From Aurelia coerulea (Eukaryota; Cnidaria; Scyphozoa; Semaeostomeae; Ulmaridae), in the NCBI GenBank assembly GCA_039566865.1, contig CM076957.1, forward strand, positions 13,091,896 to 13,155,895: a stretch of 64,000 bases of DNA. The letters run 5' to 3'. Of the stretch, positions 1 to 11,851 are shown piece after piece (positions within the stretch are counted from its first letter, which is position 1; every line of letters starts with the position of its first letter). The notes beneath the pieces were generated by a model. It was not told where the DNA came from, did no database searches, and saw nothing but the letters and a program-made list of their open reading frames with translations. A program made the position numbers and the translations under genes.

Positions 1-269
1 TTCAGCAATTGCTAAAAAAAAGTTTTAGCAGCATGCGAATCTGTCGGAGGGTCACTTGGGGGTGACTGCAGAGTTGCCAAGGTAGCCTCAAAGGAATCAG
101 TAGAACTTTAAAACGCCTCAAATCCCTTCTCGAATTTATAAAGGACAAATAGATTATGCAGAGTAGCATAGGATTTTATTGTTTTAATTGTAAATGTAAC
201 ATTTTTATGCACATTTTTGTTTGTAAACAACTTCTTTGGTATAAATTATTGGCTGCCCAGTAAAGTTGT

Positions 270-357
270 AGACTGATGAAGATTTTTAATCGAAACGTAT
301 TTACGAAAACAGTTTAATTTCTCTTCTTTCATGTTCTGTTTTTTTAAAGGTGGTCTA

Positions 358-395
<38 letters not shown>

Positions 396-515
396 CATTA
401 TTATTATTATTATTAATTAAACTTAAACCAGCATCACAAATAACAGAAAAATAAATAGATAAACACAACTGTTAAAACCAGACGTTTCGATTATAAAAAT
501 CTTCCTCAGTGCTTT
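270..515. repeat. Pair of inverted Penelope-like tails with hammerhead-core motifs
   Basis: At 274-294 the plus strand reads CTGATGA, a GATT/AATC stem, then GAAACGT. At 478-511 the minus strand reads CTGAGGA, again a GATT/AATC stem, then GAAACGTC. CUGANGA-stem-GAAA is the hammerhead ribozyme core, and such motifs are known in the terminal repeats of Penelope-like elements. The two copies face each other across an ATT microsatellite. Seen: the motifs and pairing. Inferred: the Penelope origin. Ribozyme activity is uncertain because the expected cleavage-site context is not clear. Confidence 0.5.
360..417. repeat. (ATT)n microsatellite
   Basis: About 19 near-perfect ATT units, with one TCA interruption. 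It lies between two inverted Penelope-like tails, so it may be the shared 3' tail of retroelement insertions. Confidence 0.9.
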
Positions 516-960
516 TCTTTCTGAACAGCCAAGTATTTATAGGTAAAATCTCACATAAACGTAAATAACAAGCCTCCAAGGTATTACGTGAAATTAGAAT
601 CGCTATAATTTTTATAAAAACCTTATTGTGTGCTGAAACGCATGCATGGCGCTTTAAAAACAAAAAGAAATGTTGCTGTTTATCAAAGGGTGTTTTTTAG
701 CTTTGGGCCTGTTTGAAATTGACAAGGGATTAAAATCCAGGTTATTAAAGTCCAAGACACCGGGCCAAAAGGGGGCTCCAAAACACCCTTCAAGGATTTG
801 CTTAAATTGCTAAATCCTGGATGGCTTGACAGGGGATTCCACCCTGCCACCACGTGCATTATACACGAAGTATGTCAGAAAGCACGCCCGTTCGTCCGAT
901 GTCCCGGACCAAAACTTATCCAATACATCGATAAAGTTTAAGCAATACCTCAGGCAAACA

Positions 961-1001
961 TATTATTATTATCATTATTATCATCATTATTATCATTATT
1001 A

Positions 1002-1035
<34 letters not shown>

Positions 1036-1042
1036 CATTATG
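961..1042. repeat. (ATT)n / (ATC)n microsatellite
   Basis: Interrupted ATT/ATC triplet array. The tyrosine/histidine-rich translation across it is only the array read as codons and is not a gene. Confidence 0.9.
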
Positions 1043-1195
1043 GCAAAACTGAACTGCTCTTGTTCCGATCTCAGGAATTTCCCGACTTAGCGTAACTTTT
1101 ACTTGATTTGCCGACTGAGATTTGGCCGGGGGGGGGGGGGTTGCCGCAACCCCAATGTAGCTACCGCCCTGCCTAAATCAAAACCATAATTACGC

Positions 1196-2345
1196 ATGGG
1201 TGCTCCGCTTACAGCAATATTGTTTCAAGTTATTTACAAGCCAGGAAGAGATAATCCGGCCGACATTATGTCAAGACATGCTACAAAAGTCAGTGTCAAA
1301 GAAAACGTGGCAGATGAGCATGTGAGATATATACCAATAAATGCGATTCCAAAAGCCATGACAATAGAAGAAGTACAAAGAGAGACAGAAAAAGATGAGA
1401 CACCCCAAGCAGTTATAAAGGCAATTGATACAGGAGATTGGAGTAACCAATTTTTAGTACCTTACAAGCTAGCCAAAGATTCATTGACAATTAATCATGC
1501 AAATGGAATTATTTTGCGGGGAAACCAGATTTTCATGCCTAAATCATTATGGAAAAGATCAGTAAAACTAGTACACGAAGATCACTGGGTCTAAGACTAA
1601 GACTAAAATCCCTGCTCAGAGAAAAGGTTTGGTTTCCATTTATTGAAAAATTGGTAACAGAAGAGGTTAGTAACTGTTTACCTTGTCAATCAGTAAGAAG
1701 ACAAAAAGCACCAGAGTCATTGCGATTGAGACCTATGCCATCTGGACCTTGGAAAATACTCCATATTGACTTTTATGGACCACTTACAAGTAGCGAGTAT
1801 ATACTTGTTATTTTAGATGCTTATTCTAGATTCCCCATAGCAAAAATTGTAAGATCTACTGCTGCTACAACCATTATTCCAAAACTAGATCAAATTTTTG
1901 CAATGCATGGACTTCCTGAAGAAATAGTAACAGATTACTAGGAATCGTCCACCATTTAATAGCAATGATTTTGAAAGATACTTAATGACTCTAGGAATAA
2001 AGTTTGACCCTTCTACACCATTTGAAACTCAGAGGAAACTCAGGAAACTCAAGGAAATCCCCAAGGAAACTCAGAGGTAGAGAGATTTAATCAACCTCTA
2101 GGAAAACCAATTAGAGCTGCATGTATAGAGAATAGAAATTAGAGATAAGAATTTCAAAGATTTTTACTGAGTAATAGATCCACCCCACATGCAACCACAA
2201 AGATTGCACCTTCAGAACTGCTATACAATAGGGTCATTAGAGGGAAACTACCTTGTTTAATCAAGAAAAGTAAATCTAAAAGACACGGAGAAGCTCAGGA
2301 AAATGATGCAGTTGGGAAAGAAAAGATGGAAAGCTATGCAGACAA
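1196..2345 (+). pseudogene. Gypsy-1 pol fragment: RNase H end and integrase
   Basis: Degenerate Ty3/Gypsy polyprotein. It begins at the end of RNase H (a QVIYKPGRDNPADIMSRH-type motif, typical of the RNase H to integrase linker). It continues through the integrase zinc-finger region (CLPCQ) and the catalytic core (LHIDFYGPL, the first acidic residue; LDAYSRFP). A frameshift lies near 1590 and a stop at about 1940. A short in-place repeat of GGAAACTCAG-like sequence at 2025-2075 disturbs the region before the third catalytic residue. The reading continues after a hAT-like insertion at 7291. Upstream reverse transcriptase and gag are absent. Not functional. Confidence 0.85.
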
Positions 2346-2399
2346 CAGAAGCGTAGCCAGGGGGCAAGGGGGCGGCCGCCCCCACCAATCATCGCCAAA

Positions 2400-5300
2400 G
2401 GTATTGCCGCGTATGACTTTTTACGAGTATCACTCATTGAAGCATATAACTCGGTTTTCAACTATGATTTAATTGGCATTGTCGAAACTCACCTTGACAG
2501 TACCGTTGATAAAGATAGGCTTGCACTAGATGGCTATTCATTTATTAAAGCAAACCATCCACAAAATGTAAAAAGAGGTGGTGTTGGGCTTTACATCAAA
2601 GATTCTCTTCCTTCAAAAAATCGATCTGACTTAGTAACCCTCCCCGAGTGCATTGTGTATAAGATCCAATTAAATAGGAAAAAGTAGTTTTTCGCCGTTG
2701 TTTACAGAAGTCCAAGCCAGAATCAGACTGAATTTGATAACTTCACAATAAATTTTGAGCTGATGTTATCCAGGATGCATGCTGAAAATCCATTTTGCGT
2801 TATCATTACTGGTGATTTCAACTGCCGATCAACTCAATGGTGGGAAAACGATATAGAGAACAATGAGGGAAAGCTGTTTGAGCCATTAACATCTGATCTA
2901 GGCCTACACCAGTTGATTTCTGTACCAACACATTTGATGGATATTTCCAAATCCTGCATTGATTTGATTTTCACTGATCAACTAAACCTCGTTATCGAGT
3001 CTGGTGTGCATCCCTCGCTACATGAACAGTGTCATCATCAAATAGTCTATGGAAAATTATCTGTTTCAAATATAAAACTACCTCCCTACTTACACAGGAT
3101 TTGGTACTATGACAAGGCAGATTTCGTTGCGATTATGAAAAGCATCCACCTTTTTCGCTGGCAAGAGCACCTTAACAAACTGACATGTCCCAATGAGCAA
3201 GTTCAGTTACTTAATGAAGTTCTGTTAAACATTTACTCTAATTTCATACCTAACAAAGTTAAGACGATTAGACCCCACAAAGCACCCTGGATAACAGAAA
3301 AGGTTACAAATTTTCTGAGGAAAAAGAATCATGCCTACAGAAATTTCATAAGGAATGGCCAACCAAATGACAAGCTAGAGGGAATACAAAAGTTGATATC
3401 CGAAGGTTCGAAAATGATTGAGGATGCCAAACGAAATTACTTTCTCAAGGCAGGAAACACTTTGGCTAACCCTGGGATTTCTAGTAAAGCTTATTGGTCT
3501 TTAATCAACACCGTCCTAAATAAGGCCAAGATTCCAATAATACCACCTCTTCTAGAAAACGGGTTGTTTATAACGGATTTCACTGAAAAGGCACAGATAT
3601 GCAATGATTATTTCGTACTCCAGTGTACAACAATCAATACAGGTGGCGTAATTCCACCTAATATGCCAGCTCCTTCTTCCCTCATAAACGATTTTCCTAA
3701 ATCTAACGAAAAGATACTGAACATTATAAGGTCTCTAAATCCTAATAAAGCTCATGGTTGGGATGGAATATCAATCAGAATGATAAAATTAAGTGATACT
3801 GCACTAGTTATTCCACTAAAAATAATATTTGAAAACTGTTTGAGATGTGGCATATTTCCCAAAATATGGAAATATGCAAATGTTGTGCCGGTTCATAAGA
3901 AAAATGAGAAAAATTTGAAAGGAAACTATCGACCAATTTCTCTCCTACCAATCTTTGGGAAAATACTTGAAAAATTTATGTACAATTCTTTATACTCACA
4001 TCTCGTTTCATGCAAGTTACTCAATCCGAATCAATCAGGCTTTCGTCCCGGTGACTCAACTGTTAATCAGCTGATTTCCATAACGCACACGATCTTTAAA
4101 GCCTTCCATTGTAACCCACCTCTTGATGTTCGCTCTGTGTATCTTGACATCTCTAAAGCATTTGATAGGGTATGGCACGACGGTTTGATTTATAAACTAA
4201 AACGATGTGGTGTTTCTGGAGAGCTCCTTTTACTTATCCGAAGTTTTTTTAAGGATAGAAAACAGCAAACAGTTCTAAATGGACAGAATTCTGATTGGGG
4301 AGATATTTCAGCAAGAGTACTCCAGAGGGTTCTATTCTAGGACCCTTGTTTTTCCTTGTATATATTAACGATCTAGCTGCTGACGTGAAGTGCAATGTTA
4401 AACTTTTTGCTGATGATACATCGTTGTTTACCGTAGTAGAAGACTCTAACTCGGCTGCCAGTGATATGAACCATGACCTAGAGTTGATAAGACAGTGGGC
4501 CTACGATTGGAAAATGTCCTTCAATCCTGATCCGCAAAAACAAGCTGTTGAACTGTTATTTTCTACGAAAAGAATTGAAATCAATCATCCAGAAATTCGT
4601 TTTGATAATATTGCAGTGATGAAAGTGGATAAACATAAACATTTAGGAATTATCCTGGACTCAAAGCTTTCTTTTTCGGCTCATATCCAGGCAGCTATCT
4701 CTAAGACAAGGAAGGGTGTCGGTTTGCTGAAATATCTCTCCAAGTACCTACCCAGACATACCCTAAACGAATTATTCAAGCTCTATGTGCGGCCCCACCT
4801 GGAATACGGAGATGTTATCTATCATATTCCGGCCAAAGTATGTGAATTTAGCGGTAACATTACTTTGTCAAGTTTGATGGAAAAGTTGGAGTCAGTTCAG
4901 TATTCTGCTGCTCTAGCCGTTACAGGAACGTGGAGGGGGACATCGCGAGAGAAGTTGTACGCAGAACTTGGTTGGGAATCATTGAGTTCCCGAAGATGGA
5001 GTAGACGCCTTACGTTGTTTTACAAAATGATACATAATCTGATGCCTGAATATACAGCTGATCCAATCCCTCAACTTCAGCAGTCGCATTACTCTCTTCG
5101 CAATCAGGATGTCATTGGGCGAATAAGGGCAAGGACAGAAAAATTAAAATCTAGCTTTTATCCCAATTGCCTGTCAGAATGGAATGAACTAGATCCGGAG
5201 GTTAGACTTGCACCATCGGTCGCTATCTTTAAGAGAAAGCTGATTTCAATTATCCGCCCCCCCTTGCTAAATCTGTCTTTGGGATTCATGATCCAATAGG

Positions 5301-6133
5301 ATTATCCTATCTGACTCAACTTAGAGTGGGTCTTAGTAAGTTTTGCTTTCACAAATTCAAGCACAATTTTAGGGATTCCATAAATCCAATGTGTCCTACA
5401 AACGATGGTATCGAGACTACGGAACACTTTTTGTTGCTCTGCCCCTCCTTTGAGGTTGAACGTCGAAATCTTCTCGCTAGAGTGTTTGATTTGCTGCGAC
5501 CATTTGGACATATCGATCTTTCAAATGAGGTTTTGACGCAACTTTTATTATATGGCGATAAAGACCTTCCAAAGGACCTCAACACAAATATACTCGAGTT
5601 GACTCTACATTACATCCACGCAACTGGTCGCTTCAGTTGAGATCACCGTAAATCTAGTTAGACGTCACCAAACCACTAAGTCCATTTTCGTCAAGTTTCT
5701 TGTCGTAGAGTCCTGTCCATATATTCCTTTGCAAGCCTGTTTCACATTGGATGTTAGGCTTATATTAGAAATCCAGACACGATAGCGGTGTCTGGAGCGA
5801 TGGGGACCTTGGGTGGGGAGCAGTGACAGGGACAGTTGTTGTCGTTGTTGTTTCCTCGGCCGGCGTTCCAATTGTTCACTATCATATTTTGGCCTGGCAT
5901 CTAATGTGAAACCGGCTCAAATATATATTTGTAAAATGATTTTATAATTAGCATTTCTATCTGTATTAGTTGTAGCGTATGTATAGTAGTTTGCATTAGT
6001 TTTATTTTAGTTTATATTAATTCCAGGGCGTAGACATGACATTTCGCTCCTCCTGGTCCCCGTCCTTGTAGTGTGGTATAGTAGATCGTAGGTAGTGTTT
6101 AGGTAATTTTGTTGTAAATTTTCATATTGAATC
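2400..6133 (+). pseudogene. LINE-A1: non-LTR retrotransposon endonuclease-reverse transcriptase, broken
   Basis: Nearly complete APE-type non-LTR element. The endonuclease starts at about 2410, with ETHLD and the GDFNCRS motif near 2810-2830. The reverse transcriptase has the NYRPISLLP, DISKAFDRVWHD and FADDTSLF motifs. A C-terminal Cys/His segment follows (CPTNDGIETTEHFLLLCPSF). Breaks: an in-frame TAG at about 2685, a frameshift at about 4310 just at the usual AGVPQGSILGP motif, and another at about 5255-5320. The coding region ends at 5638. The 3' UTR matches that of LINE-A2 up to about 6133. It belongs to the APE-type jockey/CR1 assemblage; the exact clade is not assigned. It is 5' truncated near the start of the endonuclease. 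Confidence 0.9.
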
Positions 6134-6244
6134 CGTTGAGAAACTGAAGGAGGCGGGGGTAAGTTGTATTTTCCTCCAACAGTTGTCACAGGGCTGTTTG
6201 TGAATGTGGCATCTTCGCATCATTTAGGTCAGCAAGGATAGCAA

Positions 6245-7250
6245 AAAGTTTCTGCTCGCTTCGCTCGCAATTTCAAACATCTATCATAGTATGTCTAGTA
6301 TAACATCTCGTATAACTAGCAACTGGCTTGTTATCACGTCCAGGCATTGCAGCTTTTTTTAGGATCAATGAACCCGACTTGAGCGCCCCTTTATCCATAT
6401 ATGTGTATTGCATCATTTTGGGAAAGAATATGAATCAAATTAAGTGCTTTTCAACAAGTTCTGCTCGCTTTGCTCGCACTTCTGTGTGTATTTGCACATT
6501 TCGTATTTGGCAACATGCTGCCACACTTGTCTGCTTCATCGCAATTTCTTACTTCCAAATGCATTTAGCAATTACTTATACCTTCCTTAATTTTTATCGA
6601 CAGTGCCCCTATCTTCGAAAATGCCATGAAAGTCAATGTGTGCTTCTCAAAATTGCTCCGCTCGCTTCGCTCGCATTCTCTTTATGTTTCTTATGCTCAA
6701 TAAACGTCACCATTCAATGGCATGAGTATTTGACATTTTTCTAGCGTTTGGATAAAAGTTTCAAGGCGACAGACGAATAAAAATTGAAAATGGCAAACGA
6801 TGGCATAAAACCTTCTTTATGGTTCCAAGCCCTTAGCATTCTTCATGGGCCCTCGATGGCTGAAAAGTGTTCTAATCAATCTGCCACGTATGACATGATG
6901 TAAGCAATAACATTAGAGTTTTTAAAACTACAAAGTTTGATGAGAATTCAAATATAACTAAAAGAAGAAGGGGAAGCTATCGATTGCTTTTTTAATTTTA
7001 AAATTTTTTTTAGATTTTTAGAATTTCATCAACTTGATTTGTTCAGGCGTATTCTTGTTTCTCATGGGAGTAGGCAGGTCCAAGTAGCTAAATTTTCATC
7101 TGCAACTTTAATGGACTTGTCCCTTTTAATTCTTCGATTCTGGGTGGCTTTGTCTAAAAGAGGTTGTTTGCGGCATTCTAAAGGGCGTGGCCTCCACAAA
7201 TTTTTCCGGGGGCAAGTCCCCGGACCACATTTTTGCTCGCTTCGCTCGCA
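6245..7250. repeat. Four GCTCGCTTCGCTCGC palindromic subterminal motifs
   Basis: Near-identical palindromes occur at about 6253, 6465, 6659 and 7232, all in the right part of the hAT-like element and none in its left remnant. Clustered subterminal palindromes are typical transposase-binding sites in hAT elements. The rest of 6134-7290 shows no gene. Confidence 0.7.
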
Positions 7251-7290
7251 TCTTGCCCCTCCCCCAAACAGGACCCTGGCTACGCCAGTG

Positions 7291-7650
7291 GCAGACAAAA
7301 GAAGACACAAAGATTTCTGATATCAAAGTTGGTGATACAGTTTTGTTAAACAAGACAAAAAGAACAAGTTTTCTGCAAAACTTTGAAAGCACTACTTACA
7401 GAGTTATAAACCATAAAGGCTCCAGAGTAACAGCAGAAAGACAAGATGAAAGGAAAGTCACTAGAAATGTTAGCTTTTCAAGAAGTTTAGTAAGAGAGGT
7501 GATGATGATGATGATGATTCACCTGATAAGGACAATCACAAAAGAATAGAAACAGCTGATGAGAATAACAGAGGAAATAGATATCCTGCAAAACATAGGC
7601 GAATGCCTGAAAGATATGGAACAGTTGTAGCAACAGACCAAGAGGAGAAC
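7291..7650 (+). pseudogene. Gypsy-1 pol fragment: integrase C-terminal region
   Basis: Continuation of the Gypsy-1 integrase after the hAT-like insertion. A KVGDTVLLNK motif, then a YRVINHKGSRVTAE segment, match the corresponding part of Gypsy-2 (KVGDTVLVKQK, YTVVYRKGTQVIAE). One frameshift lies just after the junction. A GATGAT run at 7501-7517 expands the acidic tail. The end of the polyprotein is reached near 7645. No polypurine tract or 3' LTR follows; LINE-D begins instead. Confidence 0.8.
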
Positions 7651-7673
7651 TTATTTTATTTCTTTATTTTATT

Positions 7674-9254
7674 TCGAACCAAAACCGTTAGAGGGAATGA
7701 TGCACCTTTTATGAATAAAACAAGGAGAAAAGAAATATTTAAAAGATCTCGCCTACAGAAAAAAATTAAGAAAAACTGGAGCAGAGAAAGTGAACTAAAT
7801 TTTAAAAAACAGAGAAACAAATGCGTTTCCCTAAGGAAGAAAGCAATCAAGAATCATTTTAGAAGGGTGACAGAAAATGGGGGCAATGACAAATAAGGAC
7901 TTTTGGAAGTTAGTTAAACCATTCCTGACAAATAAAGGAGGCCTATCAGGGAACGAAATATTGCTTGTAAAAGATGATAAGATTATTACAGAAGACCATG
8001 AGCTTGCTGAAACTTTTAATGATCATTACATTAACATCGTCGAGAAATCAAGTGGGAAAAAGCCACAAAGGCTAGCAGACACAAATGAATAAACTAATGA
8101 TAGAAACATCGTGAAACAGATTCTCCAAAAATATGCCACCCTAGTGTATTAGCTATACTTCAAAATGTAGAAAACCATTTTTCAACCTTTTCATTTCGTG
8201 CAGTTGAACCAAATGAAGTAAGGAAATTGCAACAAAACATAGATAGTAAAGAGTCAACTGGAGAGGACCAAATTCCCCCCAAACTTTTGCTTTTAGCTTC
8301 GGAAGCACTGACTATACCCCTAACAGATGCAATAAATAATAGCTTTAAGAAATGGAAGTTTCCAGATAAATGAAAGCGAGCAGCCGTTACTACATTAGAT
8401 AAGGGTGAGCCACTTCGTACAACGGAGAAAAACTCTCGTCCCGTCAGCGTGTTGAGCGCTTTTTCGAAAATCTATGAAAAAATAATCAAAGATCAACTCA
8501 TTCCTCATCTGGACCACTGTTTTTTAAAGATTATAGCGGCATATAGACAGCAATATAACACACAGCATGTCCTGGTAAGAATGATCGAAGAATGGAGACG
8601 AAACCTTGACAATGATTGTATTGTGGGGGCCGTATTGATGGACCGTTCGAAAGCATTTAACTGTATCCCACATGATCTACTTGTTGCAAAATTACCTGCG
8701 TATGGTTTTCATGAAGATGCACTCGTTTATATCTACTCATACTTGAAACGTAGACAAGAGTTAGTGCGTATTAACAACACGTATAGTGCTTTCCAACTCG
8801 TGCTTTCTGGTATACCGCAAGGATCTGCTCTTGGTCCAATCTTAATTAACTTACACATAGACGATCTTTATCTTTATACCTTATATAATTATGCAGACGA
8901 TAATACTATAGCGGATTTTTCAAAATCATTCCCAAACCTGGTTAGAATATTAGAACAAGAATCAAATGTTGCTATAGAATGGCTTGAAAGGAACAAATTA
9001 TTGCAAATCCGGACAAATTCCATGCCATCGTAGTAACAAAGGGTAGAGATGATACAATTGGGGAACAACTAACCATAAAAGGCAAACAAATTCAATCTGA
9101 AAATGCAATAAGACTTCTGGGGGTAAAAATCGATCACAGACTAACCTTTGACGAAAACATTTCCGATCTATGTAGGAAAGCCGCTGCGCAGCTAGACGCA
9201 CTGAAGACAATCATAGGGTTATATGGAGTTTAAAACCAAAGAGATATTGGTCCA
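7674..9254 (+). pseudogene. LINE-D 5' part: CR1-group reverse transcriptase, interrupted
   Basis: Degenerate CR1-like LINE. It starts in the linker before the reverse transcriptase (NDAPFMNK, then a basic stretch). It continues through a KIITEDHELAETFNDHY segment, the SKIYEKII and LMDRSKAFN motifs, the IPQGSALGP motif and a YADDNTIAD active-site motif, into the thumb (RLLGVKIDHRLTF). Stops or frameshifts occur near 7894, 8092, 8373 and 9033. It is cut at 9254 by Gypsy-2 and resumes at 16985. The left junction with Gypsy-1 is T-rich. Confidence 0.85.
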
Positions 9255-9447
9255 TGTCATATTCCCCTAATTCATATTATAGAACGTGAGAGGAACAGCT
9301 AAATAAAATCACGCCTTGTCGCTTACGCATCACAACCATAACAAAACAACATTAAGAATATAACAAAAGGTCTTGGCTGCACAGGCAGTCCATATCCAGT
9401 TCATACAATCTATCATGTGACTATGATTCTATATACACTTTATTACA
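9255..9447 (-). repeat. Gypsy-2 3' LTR
   Basis: 193 bp. On the minus strand it starts TGTAATAAAG and ends GAATATGACA. It contains a TATATAGA promoter-like motif near its start. It is preceded on the minus strand by a polypurine tract and followed by the GTCCA duplication. It is shorter than typical Gypsy LTRs. Confidence 0.85.
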
Positions 9448-9462
9448 TCACTCCCCTTTTGG
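9448..9462 (-). other. Gypsy-2 polypurine tract
   Basis: The minus strand reads CCAAAAGGGGAGTGA immediately before the 3' LTR start (TGTAATAAAG). A purine run abutting the 3' LTR is the plus-strand DNA primer site of LTR retrotransposons. Confidence 0.75.
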
Positions 9463-9472
9463 AATAATGTCT

Positions 9473-10248
9473 TCAAGGAAATATATTCGATGGAACGGAA
9501 TGTCCAAAACGTACAGGCGGTCTACATGCTCTTTGTGACCAACGATTACCTCTTAATTCTGGTTCGTGTTCTGGTTCGTGTTCACGTTCGTGTTCGTGTT
9601 CGTGTTCACGTTCGTTCTCGAGCTCGTTACTATTTCCGACAAGCTCGTCTTCCAATTCACTCTCTGTTTCCTCTGAACGATCGACGGTGTTCTCAAACTT
9701 CTTGAAATGAGAAACATTTCTTTTCACTCGATGTTTCTGATTGTTCTCTGCAATTACTTGCGTTCCTTTGCGATAAACCACCGTATAAGGCGTTTTGTTA
9801 AAATGAGATGTTAGCTTGTTCTGACGCTTCTGTTTAACAAGAACAGTATCTCCTACTTTGATACTACTTTCTTTAGCATTTCTACGATTATCTGCGTACG
9901 TCTTGTGATATGCTTGACTTTTCTTTTCATTTTCGCTTGCTTCTTTATGTCTGTTTACGACTAGCTTCTTCTCGATTGATGGTAATTTACCGCGTATTTT
10001 CCGATTAAACAGTAGTTCACTTGGTGCTACTTTAGTAGTGCAATGTGGGGTAGTACCATACTGTAACAAAAATCTGTTCAATTCTTGTCTCCACACCTTC
10101 CCTTCAACAACTGCAGCTTGTAACATTTTCTCTAACGGCTGGTTAAAACGTTCCACCTCACCATTCGCTTGTGGCCAATAAGGTGTAACTGGGTCGTGTA
10201 CAATGCCTAAAGCTTTCATATATCTATCAAACTCAGTATGGTAAAACA
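9473..10248 (-). pseudogene. Gypsy-2 integrase: end of core and C-terminal domain
   Basis: Minus-strand open frame from an integrase core segment (TPYWPQANGEVERFNQPL, containing the third catalytic acidic residue) through a GPY-like C-terminal domain (KVGDTVLVKQK). It ends in a highly charged tail of Glu-His and Glu-Arg repeats encoded by a GTTCGT-type hexamer array (9558-9617 on the plus strand). The frame continues past 10248 only into inserted DNA; the preceding integrase piece lies at 11926-12077. Confidence 0.85.
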
Positions 10249-10423
10249 ATGGAATGGCCCTACCTGTAAATGCAATGCTTGTAAATTTGATCCTGTAGAT
10301 TTGTCCATTTATGTCCACATAGTTCTGATATCTTAGCTTATGTATTTACGTATTAATTTCCTTAGTTATTTCCTTTTTCATTTTGCTGTTAGATTCGATT
10401 TAGATTAGTTGTATGTATGTATA

Positions 10424-11388
10424 CCGGGTGTCCCAAAAAAAAGTAACGGATTTGATGGGGACAAGCGATGAGAGTATAAGTCGAATCGATCCGAAATAAG
10501 TTTTGAAGTACTCTTCAATAGTTAACTTGAAGATTAATACCTCGTTTGTTGGTATTGGCGCATCGAGAGTTGAAATATTAATCTCGAAAGCCAAAATTTG
10601 CGCCCATCTACAAACCAGAGCTTTTGGGTTTTGGCCTAAACTGCTAACGCGCTGGTTAGGGGAATCTCCTCAGTCAAAGGTCTTTTTTGGACAAGGATCA
10701 ATCCTTTGGGTACCCGTTTGAAAAGAACGTAAAAAACTGAAAGCTAACAAACAAATTAATGAATATTTACCGAGGAATATTTTTCTCCAGTCAAAATGCA
10801 TTTACAAAAGTACACCAAGCCAAGCACGAATGAGCATTTTTATGTTCCCTTGGGCATATACGATTGCTTTTTTCGTATTAACTTTGTGAGAGATCATGCA
10901 AAAAAACATTTCCTTCAAGCAATGAAGGTTGCAAGATAGTCTATGTGTTAAAGCCTACAGGACTTATTTCGCTGATGAATAACTTTTCTCAGGCAGGTGT
11001 AATTTAAAAATTTTGTAGAATCAAGAAAGGGGTCTCTTCGGGGATAAATTCTTGAATCGGATTGTAAAGTTCAGAGTCAGATTTCCACTAAAATGTGTTC
11101 CTAAGCACGAGGTTTCTTGTTTGTACTTGGCTGTGATTGAGGAGATTCCACAGCACAGCGAGTTAACAGCTTAGGCCAAACCCCAAAACCTCTGGTTTGG
11201 AATAGGAGGTAAACTTGGACTTTCAAGATTAATATTCCAACTCTTGATGCACCAATATCAACAAATAAGGTATCAATCTTCAAGTTAACTATCTTAGAGT
11301 ACTTCAAAACTCTTCAGGGGTGGATTAAAACTTAAATTCTTATTGCTAGCCCCAATCAAATCTGTTACCTTTTTTTTGGGACACCCGG
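10424..11388. mobile_element. TA-type non-autonomous transposon, CCGGGTGTCCC family, copy 1
   Basis: 965 bp with TA on both sides. The ends CCGGGTGTCCCAAAAAAAAG are inverted, and the inverted similarity extends roughly 170 bp inward at each end. It has the same ends and subterminal sequence as copy 2 at 56157-59084. TA duplication suggests the Tc1/mariner superfamily. No transposase is seen. Confidence 0.85.
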
Positions 11389-11759
11389 TATATGTATATA
11401 TTTTGGGTAGGAGTTATAACATATGTGTTAGGAACAATGATGAGTCCAAGGGTCAAACTCTCCCAAGAGACACTTTTCAGACAAGTGCGAATAGGAAACT
11501 CCCTCGAGAGACATGATTTCAACATAGTATGGATAAGAAACTCTCATGAGACATGGTTGTAATAAATAGTAGTATTTTTGGGTTTCCTAGACAAAAGCGT
11601 CTAGACTTTGTTTACTGGACTTTGAACTGGATATTACTATAAATACGAGGGAGTAGATTTGTATTTGCTATTCGTTTTCGTCTTGATTATCGTTGAGATT
11701 GATGGATAAAAACTAGACTCTTCTCTTGGCTATGGACGAGACCTCTGACCAAACAATAT

Positions 11760-11851
11760 GATTTGGTAGATTTTTCGACAAATGGAAAAATGGAAAAAGA
11801 GTGACTCGCTCTCGTCACTCTTTTTCCATTTGTCGAAAAATTTACCAAATT
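11760..11851. repeat. Long hairpin
   Basis: Inverted arms of about 35 nt (ATTTGGTAGATTTTTCGACA and its complement, each continuing to AGTGAC/GTCACT) around an 8-nt loop TCGCTCTC. One arm has a 9-nt repeat of TGGAAAAA. Function unknown. Confidence 0.8.

Larger units (their letters stand above)
1..1190. other. Non-coding stretch with retroelement tails and ATT microsatellites
   Basis: No gene is seen. The stretch holds two inverted Penelope-like tail motifs (near 276-305 and 478-511), an ATT microsatellite between them and another at 961-1040, and a run of G at about 1129-1140. The remaining sequence is not recognised. Confidence 0.5.
2346..7290. mobile_element. hAT-like element inside Gypsy-1
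   Basis: Terminal inverted repeats: CAGAAGCGTAGCCAGGG on the left and, read inward from the right, CACTGGCGTAGCCAGGG. They are flanked by an exact 8-bp duplication GCAGACAA (2338-2345 and 7291-7298), the duplication length of hAT transposons. The right end carries repeated GCTCGCTTCGCTCGC palindromes. Removing the element brings the two parts of the Gypsy-1 integrase region back together. No transposase is seen; most of the interior is a LINE-A copy, so this is a non-autonomous hAT later invaded by a LINE. Confidence 0.85.

Noticed and set aside
826..1095. A Tyr/His-rich small protein
   Set aside because: It is a triplet microsatellite read as codons.
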